Positions 1 to 7,941 are shown, numbered from the stretch's first letter. The stretch is 22,459 bases of DNA from Streptococcus sp. UBA6071 (GCA_002436115.1 DIXV01000080.1:1-22459), one strand, 5' to 3'. Notes: generated by a model from the letters alone, not told the origin. Program-made: numbers and translations.

Positions 1-23
1 CGGTTCGATTCCGTCTCGCGCCA
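1..23 (+). tRNA. tRNA, 3' end only (cut by window edge)
   Basis: The window opens inside a T arm: a TTCGATT loop follows part of a G-rich stem, and the 3' strand CCGTC leads into an acceptor strand TCGCGCC with discriminator A at 23. No CCA is encoded beyond what the acceptor end itself provides. The anticodon is outside the window, so the amino acid cannot be read. It lies 66 bases before tRNA-Ile, as the previous member of the same cluster. Confidence 0.8.
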
Positions 24-89
24 TTTATCCATGTAAATTGGATAGGAGATAATGAGCTAAGGCTTTTCAAATAGAGTCCAAGTCATCTT

Positions 90-163
<74 letters not shown>

Positions 164-174
164 TATTATAGAAT

Positions 175-262
175 GGAGAATTACTCAAGAGGCTGAAGAG
201 GACGGTTTGCTAAATCGTTAGGTCGGGTAACTGGCGCGGGGGTTCGAATCCCCCATTCTCCG
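175..262 (+). tRNA. tRNA-Ser (GCU)
   Basis: An 88-base class II tRNA. GGAGAAT (175-181) pairs with ATTCTCC (255-261), discriminator G262. The anticodon stem ACGGT/ATCGT encloses a loop with GCT at 209-211. A long variable arm precedes the T arm with loop TTCGAAT, as expected for serine tRNAs. CCA is not encoded. It lies 11 bases after tRNA-Ile and is probably the last gene of the tRNA operon. Confidence 0.97.
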
Positions 263-272
263 TAAGATAATA

Positions 273-308
273 GAGCTGGGATTCTTATCTCAGCTCCTAT
301 GTTTTTCT
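273..308 (+). terminator. Rho-independent terminator of the tRNA cluster
   Basis: A 10-bp stem GAGCTGGGAT (273-282) / ATCTCAGCTC (287-296) with one G-U pair closes a 4-base loop, and a T-rich tail follows (GTTTTTCTT, 301-309). It sits 10 bases after tRNA-Ser. Confidence 0.85.
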
Positions 309-334
309 TAGTAACACTAATAATATATTATAAC

Positions 335-391
335 TTGACTGGATGATGAACCTAATGAGGTTGGACACCCAGTCAATCTTTATAAGTTTTT
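335..391 (+). other. Nested inverted repeat before mreC
   Basis: Outer arms TTGACTGG (335-342) and CCAGTCAA (369-376) enclose inner arms AACCT (349-353) and AGGTT (358-362). A T-rich run follows, ending in TTTTTT at 387-392. It may be a second terminator for the tRNA operon, or an operator just upstream of the mreC promoter. The sequence alone does not separate these. Confidence 0.5.
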
Positions 392-392
392 T

Positions 393-400
393 GATATAAT
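393..400 (+). promoter_or_regulatory. Extended -10 promoter candidate for mreCD
   Basis: TGATATAAT (392-400 region) gives a perfect TATAAT at 395-400 with an upstream TG. No good -35 hexamer is seen at 16-18 bases, which is tolerated by extended -10 promoters. Transcription would start near 407, leaving a leader of about 80 bases before mreC. Confidence 0.6.
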
Positions 401-485
401 AGTCTTAATGGTATAGAAAAGAAGAATTCTTTCAATCAAGGTTCGCTTCCGTTTTTAGTTGTATGGTGTCTCAGGGAGGACTGAC

Positions 486-1316
486 ATGAATCAGTTTAAA
501 AAATCAAAAATTATTGTTCTCGTATCTGTTTTAGTATTGCTTTCCTTATCCCTTCTCTTTTTATCTAGCCAAACCTGGTTTAAAAAAAGCAATCCCTTAG
601 CCCCAGTTAACTACTTAGTTTCTGGTGTTGATAGTATTTTATCCAAACCGGTGAATTTTATTTCAGGGTCTGTTCGAGAGATGAACAACTTATTAGAGAC
701 ATATGACGAAAACAAAACTTTAAAGGCTACCTTGTCTGAATCTCAAGAGATGTCTACAGAAAATGACACTCTAATTGCTGAAAATGAAAGCATGAGACAA
801 GCCTTATCCCTTATAAAGAGTTACGAAAGCAAACAAACCTTAGCATCAGAAGTTTTAGTTAGAAACCCAAACAGTTGGTCCGCTAGCTTGTCAATTGATA
901 AGGGAAGCCATCATGGCGTTTCAAAAGAGATGTTGGTTTTAGCAAATGGAGGCTTGATTGGCACCTTATCAGATGTTGATCTCTCTACCTCAAAGGTTCA
1001 ACTCCTGACAGATGAGACAAGCACTAAAAATTTGGCCGTCAAAATCAATCTGGCATCAGGTGCCATTTATGGGATCCTTACAAAGTATGATGCTGAAGAG
1101 AACGTCTTTATTGTTTCCCAATTAAATGGGAATGCCAAAGCGACAGAAGGTAGTCAAGTGGTCACGAGTGATTTATCTGACGAGGCTGCTAGCAATGTCT
1201 TGGTGGGGACAGTTTCAGCTGTGAAAAAAAACGGAAACACCTTAGATGAAGAACTTCACGTTAGCCCTGCAGCAGATTTTTCAAATATTTATACCGTTGT
1301 TCTGGTTAAGAATTGA
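486..1316 (+). CDS. mreC: Rod shape-determining protein MreC
   Basis: MreC is a bitopic membrane protein that scaffolds the peripheral (elongation) cell-wall synthesis machinery together with MreD, penicillin-binding proteins and RodA. The 276-residue product begins MNQFKKSKI, followed by one hydrophobic segment at about residues 8-29, a coiled-coil-like stretch at about 60-110 rich in Glu, Asn and Leu, and a C-terminal beta-rich region. The start at 486 is chosen because GGGAGGA (473-479) stands seven bases ahead of it; an upstream in-frame ATG at 459 has no ribosome site. The length agrees with streptococcal MreC. It overlaps the mreD translation signals, so the two are co-translated. Streptococci lack MreB, so here the pair acts in ovococcal elongation without an actin filament (family knowledge). 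Confidence 0.95.
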   Translation: MNQFKKSKIIVLVSVLVLLSLSLLFLSSQTWFKKSNPLAPVNYLVSGVDSILSKPVNFISGSVREMNNLLETYDENKTLKATLSESQEMSTENDTLIAENESMRQALSLIKSYESKQTLASEVLVRNPNSWSASLSIDKGSHHGVSKEMLVLANGGLIGTLSDVDLSTSKVQLLTDETSTKNLAVKINLASGAIYGILTKYDAEENVFIVSQLNGNAKATEGSQVVTSDLSDEAASNVLVGTVSAVKKNGNTLDEELHVSPAADFSNIYTVVLVKN

Positions 1317-1327
1317 GGATAGAGCCA

Positions 1328-1852
1328 ATGAAGAAAACAGCCTTACTGAGCCTCTTAGTGGTTTTTCTCATCATGCTATTGGATGGGCAACTAACGACTC
1401 TTTTAATGAATAGCTTACCGTTTGATTTAAGAATTGCTAGCCGATTGCTATTGTTAAATCTCATTTTCTTTTCAAGTCGAAAAAAAGACGTGGAAACAGT
1501 CCTTATTTTCCTCGTTATTGGGCTCTTGTATGATAGTTACTATCTGAATTTGATTGGAATTGCAACGACCTTGCTTCCGGTGTTTGCCTCTATCTTAGGG
1601 GGTGTTTTCAGAACGTTAAAGTTTAATTTATTAAATTTTGTATTGATGAGCGTCATTTTAATTTTCTCTTTTGAAGTGCTAAGTTACCTCTTGGCACAAG
1701 TCGTTGGCTTAGGAAGTCTCCGTTTTGAAGTTTTTGTCGTTAAGACCTTGGCACCAACTTTAGGCTACAATGTTTTGCAAAGTCTTGCTATATACCCGAT
1801 TTTCTTAACGATTCTTAAAAAAACAAGACATAGAATTGTAACACTTGCGTAA
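1328..1852 (+). CDS. mreD: Rod shape-determining protein MreD
   Basis: MreD is a small polytopic membrane protein that partners with MreC in peripheral peptidoglycan synthesis. The 174-residue product is strongly hydrophobic, with about five membrane segments and few charged residues outside the loops. I place the start at ATG 1328, because GAGGA at 1315-1319 lies eight bases before it; that ribosome site is embedded in the mreC stop region. A TTG at 1313 in the same frame overlaps the mreC stop but has no ribosome site. The last codons overlap the regulatory site of pcsB. Identification rests on length, topology and the invariable position after mreC. Confidence 0.92.
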   Translation: MKKTALLSLLVVFLIMLLDGQLTTLLMNSLPFDLRIASRLLLLNLIFFSSRKKDVETVLIFLVIGLLYDSYYLNLIGIATTLLPVFASILGGVFRTLKFNLLNFVLMSVILIFSFEVLSYLLAQVVGLGSLRFEVFVVKTLAPTLGYNVLQSLAIYPIFLTILKKTRHRIVTLA

Positions 1853-1853
1853 C
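1837..1853 (+). promoter_or_regulatory. WalR/VicR binding site upstream of pcsB
   Basis: TGTAAC-ACTTG-CGTAAC matches the WalR (VicR) direct-repeat consensus TGTWAH-N5-TGTWAH at 11 of 12 fixed positions, the one deviation being C for T at 1848. It lies at the -35 position of the pcsB promoter and overlaps the mreD stop codon. pcsB is a classic target of WalRK/VicRK in streptococci. Confidence 0.8.
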
Positions 1854-1871
1854 ATATAATAGTAAATTTTC

Positions 1872-1880
1872 TGGTACAAT
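1872..1880 (+). promoter_or_regulatory. pcsB promoter, extended -10
   Basis: TGGTACAAT is an extended -10 element with TACAAT at 1875-1880. At the matching -35 distance there is no good hexamer; that place is taken by the second half of the WalR box, fitting an activator-dependent promoter. Confidence 0.7.
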
Positions 1881-1920
1881 AGATAAAGACTTTAACTTAA
1901 GAAGGAGAAAATATATATTT

Positions 1921-3177
1921 ATGAAAAAGAAGTTAATGGCAACTATCCTATTGAGTGCAATTGTCTTAGGTAACGTTGGGACAGTTTCAACAGTATATGC
2001 GGAAGATACGGATAGTAAAATCTCTGCTGTTGAAGGACAAATTTCAACGTTGACAGAGAAACAAGCTGAAGCTCAGGCACAAGTAAATGCTGTTCAAGCT
2101 GAAGTTGATAAGATTAAATCAGAACAAGCAACCTTGACTGCAGAAAATGAAAAACTGCAAGAAGAGTCAACGAAATTAGCAGAAGAAATTGCAGAACTGT
2201 CTGAAGACATCGTTGCTCGAAACGAAGCTTTGACTGCTCAAGCACGTTCAGCACAGACAAATGGTACAGCTACAAGCTACATCAATACGATTTTAGATTC
2301 TAGCTCTATCTCTGATGCGATTTCTCGTGTGACGGCAATGAATGAAATTGTTTCAGCTAACAATGAAATGTTAGAACAACAAGAAGCTGATAAAGCTGCT
2401 ATTGAAGAGAAACAAAAAGCTAATCAAGAAGCGATTAACACAATTGCTGAAAACCAACAAAAGCTTGAGCAAGATAAGCAAGCTTTGAATACAAAACAAG
2501 CTGAATTAGAAGCTGCAAAATTAAACTTAGCAGCTGAGTTGGCAACTGCTGAGGGAGAAAAGACTAAGCTTCAGGAAGAAAAAGCTGCCGCTGAAGCTGC
2601 TGCTGCACAGGCTGCTGCGGAACAAGCTGCTGCTGAAGCAGCACAAGCACAACAGCTTAGCGTCTTAAGTGCTTCTGCTGCAAATGCACAACCAGAAGTT
2701 GTCCAAGCAACCACAGAAACCAATGGTAATTCAACGTCAGGTGCATCAAGAGCAGTGGTACCAACGACTGTTCAACCCGTTAACACTCCTGCAGCAACAA
2801 CATCGACCACATCCTCAGGAAACAAAACAACTTACTCCGCTGCTAATACTTATCCAACAGGTCAATGTACTTGGGGAGCTAAAGCGTTAGCCCCTTGGGT
2901 AGGCAATTACTGGGGTAATGCTAAGGACTGGACTGCAAGTGCACGGGCAGCAGGTTATTCAGTTGGTTCAACACCTTCTGTAGGTGCTGTTGCGGTATGG
3001 CCAAACGATGGTGGTGGCTATGGACACGTTGCTGTTGTAACAGCTGTTCAATCAGCAAGCAATATCCAAGTTTCAGAGTCTAACTATGCAGGAAATATGA
3101 CTATTGGCAATTACCGTGGTTGGTTCAACCCAACAGCTGGTACTTGGGGTGGGACAGTTTACTACATTTACCCATAA
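1921..3177 (+). CDS. pcsB: Secreted CHAP-domain peptidoglycan hydrolase PcsB
   Basis: PcsB is an exported hydrolase (amidase or endopeptidase of the CHAP type) needed for daughter-cell separation; in pneumococci it is activated by the FtsEX complex at the septum. The 418-residue product has a signal peptide ending at about Ala27 (VYA-ED), a long charged coiled coil at about 30-245 with an Ala/Glu-rich end, a Ser/Thr/Pro-rich linker at about 246-300, and a C-terminal CHAP domain. The probable nucleophile is Cys316 ([11 protein letters not shown]) and the paired histidine is His369 (GYGHVAVVT). The ATG at 1921 follows AAGGAG at 1902-1907. It is a single-gene unit with its own WalR-type promoter and a hairpin right after the stop. 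Confidence 0.95.
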   Translation: MKKKLMATILLSAIVLGNVGTVSTVYAEDTDSKISAVEGQISTLTEKQAEAQAQVNAVQAEVDKIKSEQATLTAENEKLQEESTKLAEEIAELSEDIVARNEALTAQARSAQTNGTATSYINTILDSSSISDAISRVTAMNEIVSANNEMLEQQEADKAAIEEKQKANQEAINTIAENQQKLEQDKQALNTKQAELEAAKLNLAAELATAEGEKTKLQEEKAAAEAAAAQAAAEQAAAEAAQAQQLSVLSASAANAQPEVVQATTETNGNSTSGASRAVVPTTVQPVNTPAATTSTTSSGNKTTYSAANTYPTGQCTWGAKALAPWVGNYWGNAKDWTASARAAGYSVGSTPSVGAVAVWPNDGGGYGHVAVVTAVQSASNIQVSESNYAGNMTIGNYRGWFNPTAGTWGGTVYYIYP

Positions 3178-3226
3178 GCATCTGATAATAAGGCTGACTC
3201 TTGATTATCACGGGAGCAATGCTTTT
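3176..3226 (+). terminator. Probable pcsB terminator hairpin
   Basis: Arms AAGCAT (3176-3181) and ATGCTT (3219-3224) enclose a second perfect pair TGATAAT (3183-3189) / ATTATCA (3204-3210). The hairpin starts inside the stop codon and ends in TTTT followed by A-residues, a weak tail. It could also stabilise the 3' end of the message. Confidence 0.5.
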
Positions 3227-3405
3227 AAAAGAGATGGTTGCGTTCAGTAGAAGAGTAGCCATTAGAAAACTACAAAGCGGTAGGCATGTTAGCTAGTTTA
3301 GTCTCCATGTTTTTATCACCAGACCCTATATCCAGTTTTCTATTTATCTTTTTAGGTCTGGCGTTTCTTTGTCAGCCCTAGTGGATTGAGATCAGCTCAT
3401 ACTAG
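3227..3405. other. Non-coding stretch between pcsB and prs with hairpins
   Basis: No coding frame of note is seen. Two further inverted repeats are present: CCAGACC (3319-3325) / GGTCTGG (3355-3361), and CCTAGT (3377-3382) / ACTAGG (3401-3406) with inner TGAG/CTCA. They run directly into the terminator at 3406-3434. This could be a long 3' untranslated region or a small RNA; no convincing promoter is visible. Confidence 0.4.
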
Positions 3406-3434
3406 GAGAGGACCAGTTTGGTCTTCTCTTTTTT
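3406..3434 (+). terminator. Rho-independent terminator before prs
   Basis: A 10-bp stem GAGAGGACCA (3406-3415) / TGGTCTTCTC (3419-3428) with one G-U pair, a 3-base loop, then six T residues (3429-3434). It is the strongest terminator between pcsB and prs. Confidence 0.88.
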
Positions 3435-3542
3435 GTCTTAATTGGTGCCAATGGATGAGAAAGCGCCATTTTTATTTGAAATATCCATCAAAAACAGTTA
3501 GAATATTAGTAGCGCAATTTTTCAGAAATCTTGGAGGCAAAC

Positions 3543-4514
3543 ATGTCATACGCTAATTTAAAGCTTTTTGCACTTTCTTCTAATCAGGAATTAGCTCAAA
3601 AGGTTGCAGAGACGATGGGGGTTCAGCTTGAGAAATCTACGGTGAGGCATTTTTCAGATGGTGAAATCCAGGTCAATATTGAAGAGTCTGTCCGTGGAGC
3701 GGATGTCTACGTTCTGCAATCAACCTCTTCACCGGTTAATGATAATCTGATGGAAATCTTGATTATGGTGGATGCTCTAAAACGGGCAAGTGCAGAGTCA
3801 ATTAACATTGTTATGCCTTATTATGGCTATGCACGTCAGGATCGGAAGGCTAGAGCTCGTGAGCCAATTACGTCTAAGCTAATCGCTAATATGCTTGAGG
3901 TAGCCGGAGTTGATAGATTGTTGACGATTGACCTTCATGCGGCACAAATCCAAGGCTTCTTTGATATCCCTGTGGATCATCTTTTAGGGGCTCCATCGAT
4001 TGCAGATTATTTTGAACGTCTTGGGATGACCGGTTCAGACTATGTAGTTGTCTCCCCAGACCATGGTGGTGTGACACGGACACGAAAGTTGGCAGAGTTT
4101 TTAAAGACACCGATTGCTATCATCGATAAACGCCGAAGCGTGGATAAGATGAACAGTTCCGAGGTCATGAACATCATTGGTAAGGTAGAAGGCAAAACCT
4201 GTATTCTTATTGATGATATGATTGATACAGCGGGAACGATCGCCCATGCTGCCGATGCCTTGGCTGAAGCAGGAGCTGTTGAGGTCTATGCTAGTTGTAC
4301 CCATCCGGTCTTATCTGGCCCTGCTATGGACAATATTCAAAAATCTGCTATTAAGAAATTGGTGGTTTTGGATACGATTTACCTGCCCAAAGAGCGTTTA
4401 ATTGATAAAATTGAACAGATTTCCATTGCAGATTTGTTGGCTGAAGCTATTATCCGTATTCACGAAAAACGCCCATTGTCTCCACTGTTTGAGGGACCAA
4501 AGGTGAAAAAATAA
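3543..4514 (+). CDS. prs: Ribose-phosphate pyrophosphokinase (PRPP synthase)
   Basis: Cytoplasmic enzyme that transfers pyrophosphate from ATP to ribose 5-phosphate, giving PRPP for purine, pyrimidine, histidine, tryptophan and NAD synthesis. The 323-residue product is of normal length for class I enzymes. Recognisable are the N-terminal [10 protein letters not shown] stretch, the catalytic flexible loop [11 protein letters not shown], the divalent-metal/PRPP region [15 protein letters not shown], and the PRPP-binding motif [14 protein letters not shown]. The ATG at 3543 is chosen because GGAGG (3533-3537) lies five bases ahead; a TTG at 3531 in frame lies in front of that site and is not credible. 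It is monocistronic, with hairpin terminators on both sides, and supplies the substrate for PurF encoded in the same window. Confidence 0.97.
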   Translation: MSYANLKLFALSSNQELAQKVAETMGVQLEKSTVRHFSDGEIQVNIEESVRGADVYVLQSTSSPVNDNLMEILIMVDALKRASAESINIVMPYYGYARQDRKARAREPITSKLIANMLEVAGVDRLLTIDLHAAQIQGFFDIPVDHLLGAPSIADYFERLGMTGSDYVVVSPDHGGVTRTRKLAEFLKTPIAIIDKRRSVDKMNSSEVMNIIGKVEGKTCILIDDMIDTAGTIAHAADALAEAGAVEVYASCTHPVLSGPAMDNIQKSAIKKLVVLDTIYLPKERLIDKIEQISIADLLAEAIIRIHEKRPLSPLFEGPKVKK

Positions 4515-4525
4515 GTCACTAAGTG

Positions 4526-4559
4526 AAGGGAAGCACGCAATGGGCTTCTCCTTATTTTT
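4526..4559 (+). terminator. prs terminator
   Basis: AAGGGAAGC (4526-4534) pairs with GCTTCTCCTT (4544-4553) with one bulged T, followed by ATTTTTG. It stands 12 bases after the prs stop. Confidence 0.65.
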
Positions 4560-4585
4560 GTATTTCTAATTTTGCTATTTTAGGT

Positions 4586-4591
4586 TATAAT
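4586..4591 (+). promoter_or_regulatory. -10 element of the aminotransferase-recO unit
   Basis: A perfect TATAAT at 4586-4591, 28 bases before the start codon region and downstream of the prs terminator. The -35 region (around 4563) is poor. Confidence 0.5.
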
Positions 4592-4619
4592 AAAGTTACT
4601 AGATTGGAGAGGTATGTCC

Positions 4620-5798
4620 ATGGACTTAACAAAACGTTTGAATAAAAACCTAGGGAAGATTGAAGTGTCAATGATTCGGCAGTTTGATCAGTCAATTTCC
4701 GATATTCCGGGAATTTTAAAATTAACTTTAGGAGAACCGGATTTTACAACACCCAGTCATATTAAAGAGGCTGCTAAGGCTGCTATCGATGATAATCAGA
4801 GTTATTACACTGGGATGAGTGGTCTTTTGAGTTTGCGTCAAGCAGCCGCCGCATTTATGAAGGAAAGGTATGACTTGACTTACCATCCTGACAATGAGGT
4901 TCTGGTTACTATTGGGGCAACAGAGGCATTGTCGGCTAGCTTAGTAGCTATCATAGAGGCAGGAGATACGGTTCTCTTGCCAGCACCTGCTTATCCAGGT
5001 TACCAGCCAATTATTGATATGTTGGGCGGATCTATCGTTGAGATTGATACAACGGCTAATGACTTTGTTTTAACAGCAGAAATGTTAGAGGAAGCCATTA
5101 TTGAACAAGGTGATAAGCTTAAGGCTGTTATTCTAAACTATCCCTCTAATCCAACAGGGGTAACTTACTCTCGTGACCAGATTGCATCCTTTGCAGCGGT
5201 TCTCAGAAAGTACGATGTTTTTGTCTTATCTGATGAGGTTTATGCAGAGTTGACCTATTCTGAAGGACGGCACGTCTCTATCGCAGAATTTCTCCCAGAT
5301 CAGACAATTTTAATTTCAGGTTTGTCCAAGAGTCATGCCATGACTGGTTGGCGGATTGGCTTGATCTTTGCCCCGGCTATGTTAACAGCCCAGCTCATCA
5401 AGAGCCATCAGTATTTGGTAACGGCAGCAGCAACAGTGTCTCAGTATGCGGCAATTGAAGCTCTAACGAATGGTAAAAATGATGCCCTACCGATGAAGGA
5501 AGCCTATATTGAACGCAGGGATTATATTATTGATAAAATAGCTGCTTTAGGATTTAAGGTAATAAAGCCTGAGGGTGCGTTTTATATCTTTGCAAAAATC
5601 CCAGAGGGCTACAACCAAGATTCCTTTGATTTCCTGAAAAAATTTGCTAAAAAGAAAGCGGTAGCTCTTATTCCTGGAGTAGCCTTTGGCCAATATGGTG
5701 AAGGCTATATCCGTATTTCTTACGCAGCAAGTATGGCAACGATTGAGGAGGCCATGAAACGTCTGGCAGACTTCATGGCATCGGATGAATCGCGTTGA
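4620..5798 (+). CDS. Class I/II pyridoxal-phosphate aminotransferase (aromatic/aspartate type)
   Basis: A PLP enzyme of the fold-type I AspAT superfamily that moves amino groups between amino acids and 2-oxo acids; streptococcal members at this locus are called aromatic amino acid aminotransferases (araT/aatA type). The 392-residue product shows LTLGEPDFTTP near the N-terminus, SYYTGMSG, the NYPSNPTG motif, the SDEVYAEL segment carrying the PLP-ring aspartate, and the Schiff-base lysine in SGLSKSHAMTGWRIG (Lys237). A C-terminal RISYAAS motif holds the carboxylate-binding arginine. ATG 4620 fits GGAGAGG (4606-4612) at seven bases; ATG 4614 in frame is too close to it. Its end overlaps recO by 14 bases. 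The exact substrate cannot be told from sequence. Confidence 0.9.
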   Translation: MDLTKRLNKNLGKIEVSMIRQFDQSISDIPGILKLTLGEPDFTTPSHIKEAAKAAIDDNQSYYTGMSGLLSLRQAAAAFMKERYDLTYHPDNEVLVTIGATEALSASLVAIIEAGDTVLLPAPAYPGYQPIIDMLGGSIVEIDTTANDFVLTAEMLEEAIIEQGDKLKAVILNYPSNPTGVTYSRDQIASFAAVLRKYDVFVLSDEVYAELTYSEGRHVSIAEFLPDQTILISGLSKSHAMTGWRIGLIFAPAMLTAQLIKSHQYLVTAAATVSQYAAIEALTNGKNDALPMKEAYIERRDYIIDKIAALGFKVIKPEGAFYIFAKIPEGYNQDSFDFLKKFAKKKAVALIPGVAFGQYGEGYIRISYAASMATIEEAMKRLADFMASDESR

Positions 5799-6549
5799 AA
5801 CATGGGGGCTGGTGCTGTATAATCGGAACTATCGGGAAAACGATAAGTTAGTCAAGATTTTGACGGAGAAGGAAGGGAAGCGGATGTTCTTTGTCCGTCA
5901 TGCCCATCAGTCTAACGTCTCCACAGTTATCCAGCCCCTAGTGGTAGCTAATTTTATCTTGAAATTGGACCAAGAAGGTTTAGGGTTTATTGAAGACTAT
6001 AGAGAAAGCCAAATCTTTAAGCATATAAATGGCGACATTTTTAAGCTCTCTTATGCAAGCTACTTGGTATCTTTGACAGATGTCGCTTTGCAGGATAATG
6101 TCCGAGATCCAGCCCTCTTTGCATTTCTTTTAAAGACATTGCAATTAATGGATGATGGTTTAGATGAGGAGATTTTGACAAACATTTTTGAAGTCCAAGT
6201 TCTTTCTCGGTTTGGAATAGCTATCAATTTTCAAGACTGTATTGTTTGCCATAGGTCAGGTGTTCCGCTTGACTTTTCTTCTCGGTATATGGGTTGCCTT
6301 TGCCCCTTACACTTGGATGAAGATCCTAACCGCTCTCATCTAGATCCTAATCTCATCTATCTCTTGTCTCGTTTTCAAGGTCTTTCTTTTGCGGACTTGA
6401 AAAGCATCTCTGTTAAACCTGAAATGAAGCGTAACATCCGCATCTTTCTGGACCACCTATACGAGGAATGTGTCGGCATTCACCTCAAGAGTAAGAAATT
6501 TATTGATGATTTAGGGAGTTGGGGGCAATTGTTAAAGGATAATCCGTAG
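5785..6549 (+). CDS. recO: DNA repair protein RecO
   Basis: RecO works with RecR (and RecF) to load RecA on gaps coated with single-strand binding protein. The 254-residue product has the N-terminal OB-fold start ([20 protein letters not shown]), a helical middle, and a zinc-finger-like set Cys152-x2-Cys155 and Cys171-x-Cys173, then the conserved end [18 protein letters not shown]. The ATG at 5785 overlaps the end of the aminotransferase gene by 14 bases in another frame, so the two are translationally coupled; no strong ribosome site precedes it. Confidence 0.94.
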   Translation: MNRVETWGLVLYNRNYRENDKLVKILTEKEGKRMFFVRHAHQSNVSTVIQPLVVANFILKLDQEGLGFIEDYRESQIFKHINGDIFKLSYASYLVSLTDVALQDNVRDPALFAFLLKTLQLMDDGLDEEILTNIFEVQVLSRFGIAINFQDCIVCHRSGVPLDFSSRYMGCLCPLHLDEDPNRSHLDPNLIYLLSRFQGLSFADLKSISVKPEMKRNIRIFLDHLYEECVGIHLKSKKFIDDLGSWGQLLKDNP

Positions 6550-6556
6550 GATTTTA

Positions 6557-6565
6557 TGGTATAAT
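6557..6565 (+). promoter_or_regulatory. Extended -10 promoter of plsX-acp
   Basis: TGGTATAAT is a perfect extended -10 (TATAAT at 6560-6565), eight bases after the recO stop. Transcription would begin near 6572, just ahead of the AAGGAGGT ribosome site, giving a very short leader. Confidence 0.7.
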
Positions 6566-6587
6566 GAAACAGCATAAGGAGGTTAAG

Positions 6588-7583
6588 ATGAAGCGAATTG
6601 CGATAGATGCTATGGGTGGGGATCATGCTCCTCAGGCCATTGTAGAGGGTGTAAATCAAGCACTGGCAGATTTTTCAGATATTGAGGTTCAATTGTATGG
6701 GAAAGAGGATGCAATAAAGGCACATCTGACAGCTAATGAGCGTGTAAGCATCATTCATACAGATGAAAAGATAGAGTCCGACGACGAGCCCGCTAAAGCT
6801 GTTCGTCGTAAAAAGACAGCCTCAATGATTTTGGCAGCTCAAGCTGTTAAGGAAGGGCAAGCAGATGCTATTCTTTCAGCAGGTAATACAGGAGCCTTGT
6901 TGGCTGCGGGGCTTTTTGTCATTGGTCGGATTAAGAATATTGATCGGCCAGGCCTGATGTCCACCCTCCCGACAGTCAATGGTCAAGGATTTGATATGTT
7001 AGACTTAGGAGCGAATGCTGAAAATACAGCCCATCACCTTCATCAATATGCTATTTTAGGAGCCTTTTATGCTCAGAATGTCAGAGGGATTGATCGGCCA
7101 CGTGTTGCTCTGCTTAATAATGGGACAGAGGCAAGTAAGGGAGACCCCCTTCGTAAGGAAGCTTATCGCCTCTTAATGGAGGATAAACATCTTAATTTTA
7201 TTGGTAATGTTGAAGCGCGTGACCTTCTAAATGGAGTAGCAGACGTGGTTGTTGCAGATGGCTTTACAGGAAATGCTGTGCTAAAAACAATCGAGGGAAC
7301 AGCCCAGACGATTATACAGTTACTGAAAACATCGATTAAAGACGGTGGTTTAAAAGCGAAGCTAGGAGCACTCTTACTCAAAGACAGCCTCTATGGTCTG
7401 AGACAGACACTGGACTATTCAGAAGCAGGGGGTGCGGTTCTCTTTGGTCTTAAAGCCCCTGTGCTCAAGTCTCATGGCTCAAGTGATGCTAAGGCCATTT
7501 ATAACACCATCAAACAAATTCGTACCATGCTCTCAACGGATGTGGTTGGGAAGTCTGTTCAGGAATTTTCAGAAAGGAAATGA
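6588..7583 (+). CDS. plsX: Phosphate acyltransferase PlsX
   Basis: PlsX converts acyl-ACP and phosphate to acyl phosphate, which PlsY then uses to acylate glycerol 3-phosphate, the first step of phospholipid synthesis in Gram-positives. The 331-residue product starts [15 protein letters not shown], the family hallmark, and shows the conserved [27 protein letters not shown] and [15 protein letters not shown] segments. The start at 6588 sits behind a very strong AAGGAGGT at 6575-6582; an earlier ATG at 6564 in the same frame lies inside the -10 element and is not used. It is followed four bases later by an acyl carrier protein gene, an obvious functional partner. Confidence 0.96.
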   Translation: MKRIAIDAMGGDHAPQAIVEGVNQALADFSDIEVQLYGKEDAIKAHLTANERVSIIHTDEKIESDDEPAKAVRRKKTASMILAAQAVKEGQADAILSAGNTGALLAAGLFVIGRIKNIDRPGLMSTLPTVNGQGFDMLDLGANAENTAHHLHQYAILGAFYAQNVRGIDRPRVALLNNGTEASKGDPLRKEAYRLLMEDKHLNFIGNVEARDLLNGVADVVVADGFTGNAVLKTIEGTAQTIIQLLKTSIKDGGLKAKLGALLLKDSLYGLRQTLDYSEAGGAVLFGLKAPVLKSHGSSDAKAIYNTIKQIRTMLSTDVVGKSVQEFSERK

Positions 7584-7587
7584 AAAG

Positions 7588-7836
7588 ATGACAGAAACAG
7601 AAATTTATCAGACGGTCGCTAAGCTTATTCAAGAGCAAAAAGGAAGGGATTTAAAAAAGGGAGAGGAGTTAACTATTCAAAATGATTTATTCACAGATTC
7701 TGTAGAATTTATGGAGTTTATCATTACCCTGGAAGATGCCTTTAACATAGAGATCAGTGATGAGGTAGCAGATCGGTTTACAACTGTGTCTGATTTAGTC
7801 AATTATATTCATGAAGAAATAAGGAACAAGGCGTAA
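7588..7836 (+). CDS. Acyl carrier protein (plsX-linked paralogue)
   Basis: A small acidic four-helix carrier that holds acyl chains on a 4'-phosphopantetheine arm. The 82-residue product has the attachment site Ser38 in TDSVEFMEF, where typical fatty-acid-synthase ACPs have DSLD followed by VELVM. Predicted helices fill residues 2-16, 36-51, 56-62 and 66-80. The ATG at 7588 follows AAAGGAAA at 7573-7580, overlapping the plsX stop; a longer upstream frame from 7432 runs inside plsX and is spurious. Streptococci usually carry another acpP in the fatty-acid synthesis cluster; this copy, linked to plsX, probably serves acyl transfer to phospholipid or recycling of exogenous fatty acids. That role is inferred from position. 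Confidence 0.9.
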   Translation: MTETEIYQTVAKLIQEQKGRDLKKGEELTIQNDLFTDSVEFMEFIITLEDAFNIEISDEVADRFTTVSDLVNYIHEEIRNKA

Positions 7837-7860
7837 AAGCCGAATGTTCCTTATTTATTT
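7817..7860 (+). terminator. Bidirectional-type terminator after the acp gene
   Basis: A perfect 12-bp stem AAATAAGGAACA (7817-7828) / TGTTCCTTATTT (7845-7856) with an inner GGC/GCC pair. The stem overlaps the end of the coding sequence, and the tail TTATTTATTTTTG follows. It separates plsX-acp from the purine genes. Confidence 0.85.
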
Positions 7861-7862
7861 TT

Positions 7863-7876
7863 GTTCTGGGGTTCCG
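7863..7876 (+). promoter_or_regulatory. Degenerate PurBox-like direct repeat upstream of purC
   Basis: GTTCTG (7863-7868) and GTTCCG (7871-7876) repeat with an 8-base period nine bases before the -35 hexamer. Each differs by one base from GTTCGG, the reverse complement of the PurBox core CCGAAC bound by PurR in lactic acid bacteria. Position is reasonable for an activator or repressor of the pur operon, but the match is imperfect. Confidence 0.3.
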
Positions 7877-7884
7877 TTATTATC

Positions 7885-7913
7885 TTGAATTTTTAGTTAA
7901 AATATGCTAGAAT
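7885..7913 (+). promoter_or_regulatory. Promoter of the pur operon
   Basis: TTGAAT (7885-7890), a 17-base spacer, and TAGAAT (7908-7913) with an upstream TG (7905-7906) form a good sigma-A promoter. Start of transcription would be near 7920, about 22 bases before purC. Confidence 0.75.
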
Positions 7914-7941
7914 TCTTGTAGCAATAAGAAAGGCGAACAAA

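Noticed and set aside
2669..2890. 73-residue plus-strand frame within pcsB
   Set aside because: It is an out-of-frame reading of the Ala/Thr/Pro-rich linker, giving a Gln/Pro-rich product with no ribosome site; PcsB explains the region.
7931..7941. GGCGAACAAAA before purC as a PurBox
   Set aside because: It has CGAAC but lacks the second C and flanking pattern, and it sits in the translation start region rather than in the promoter.
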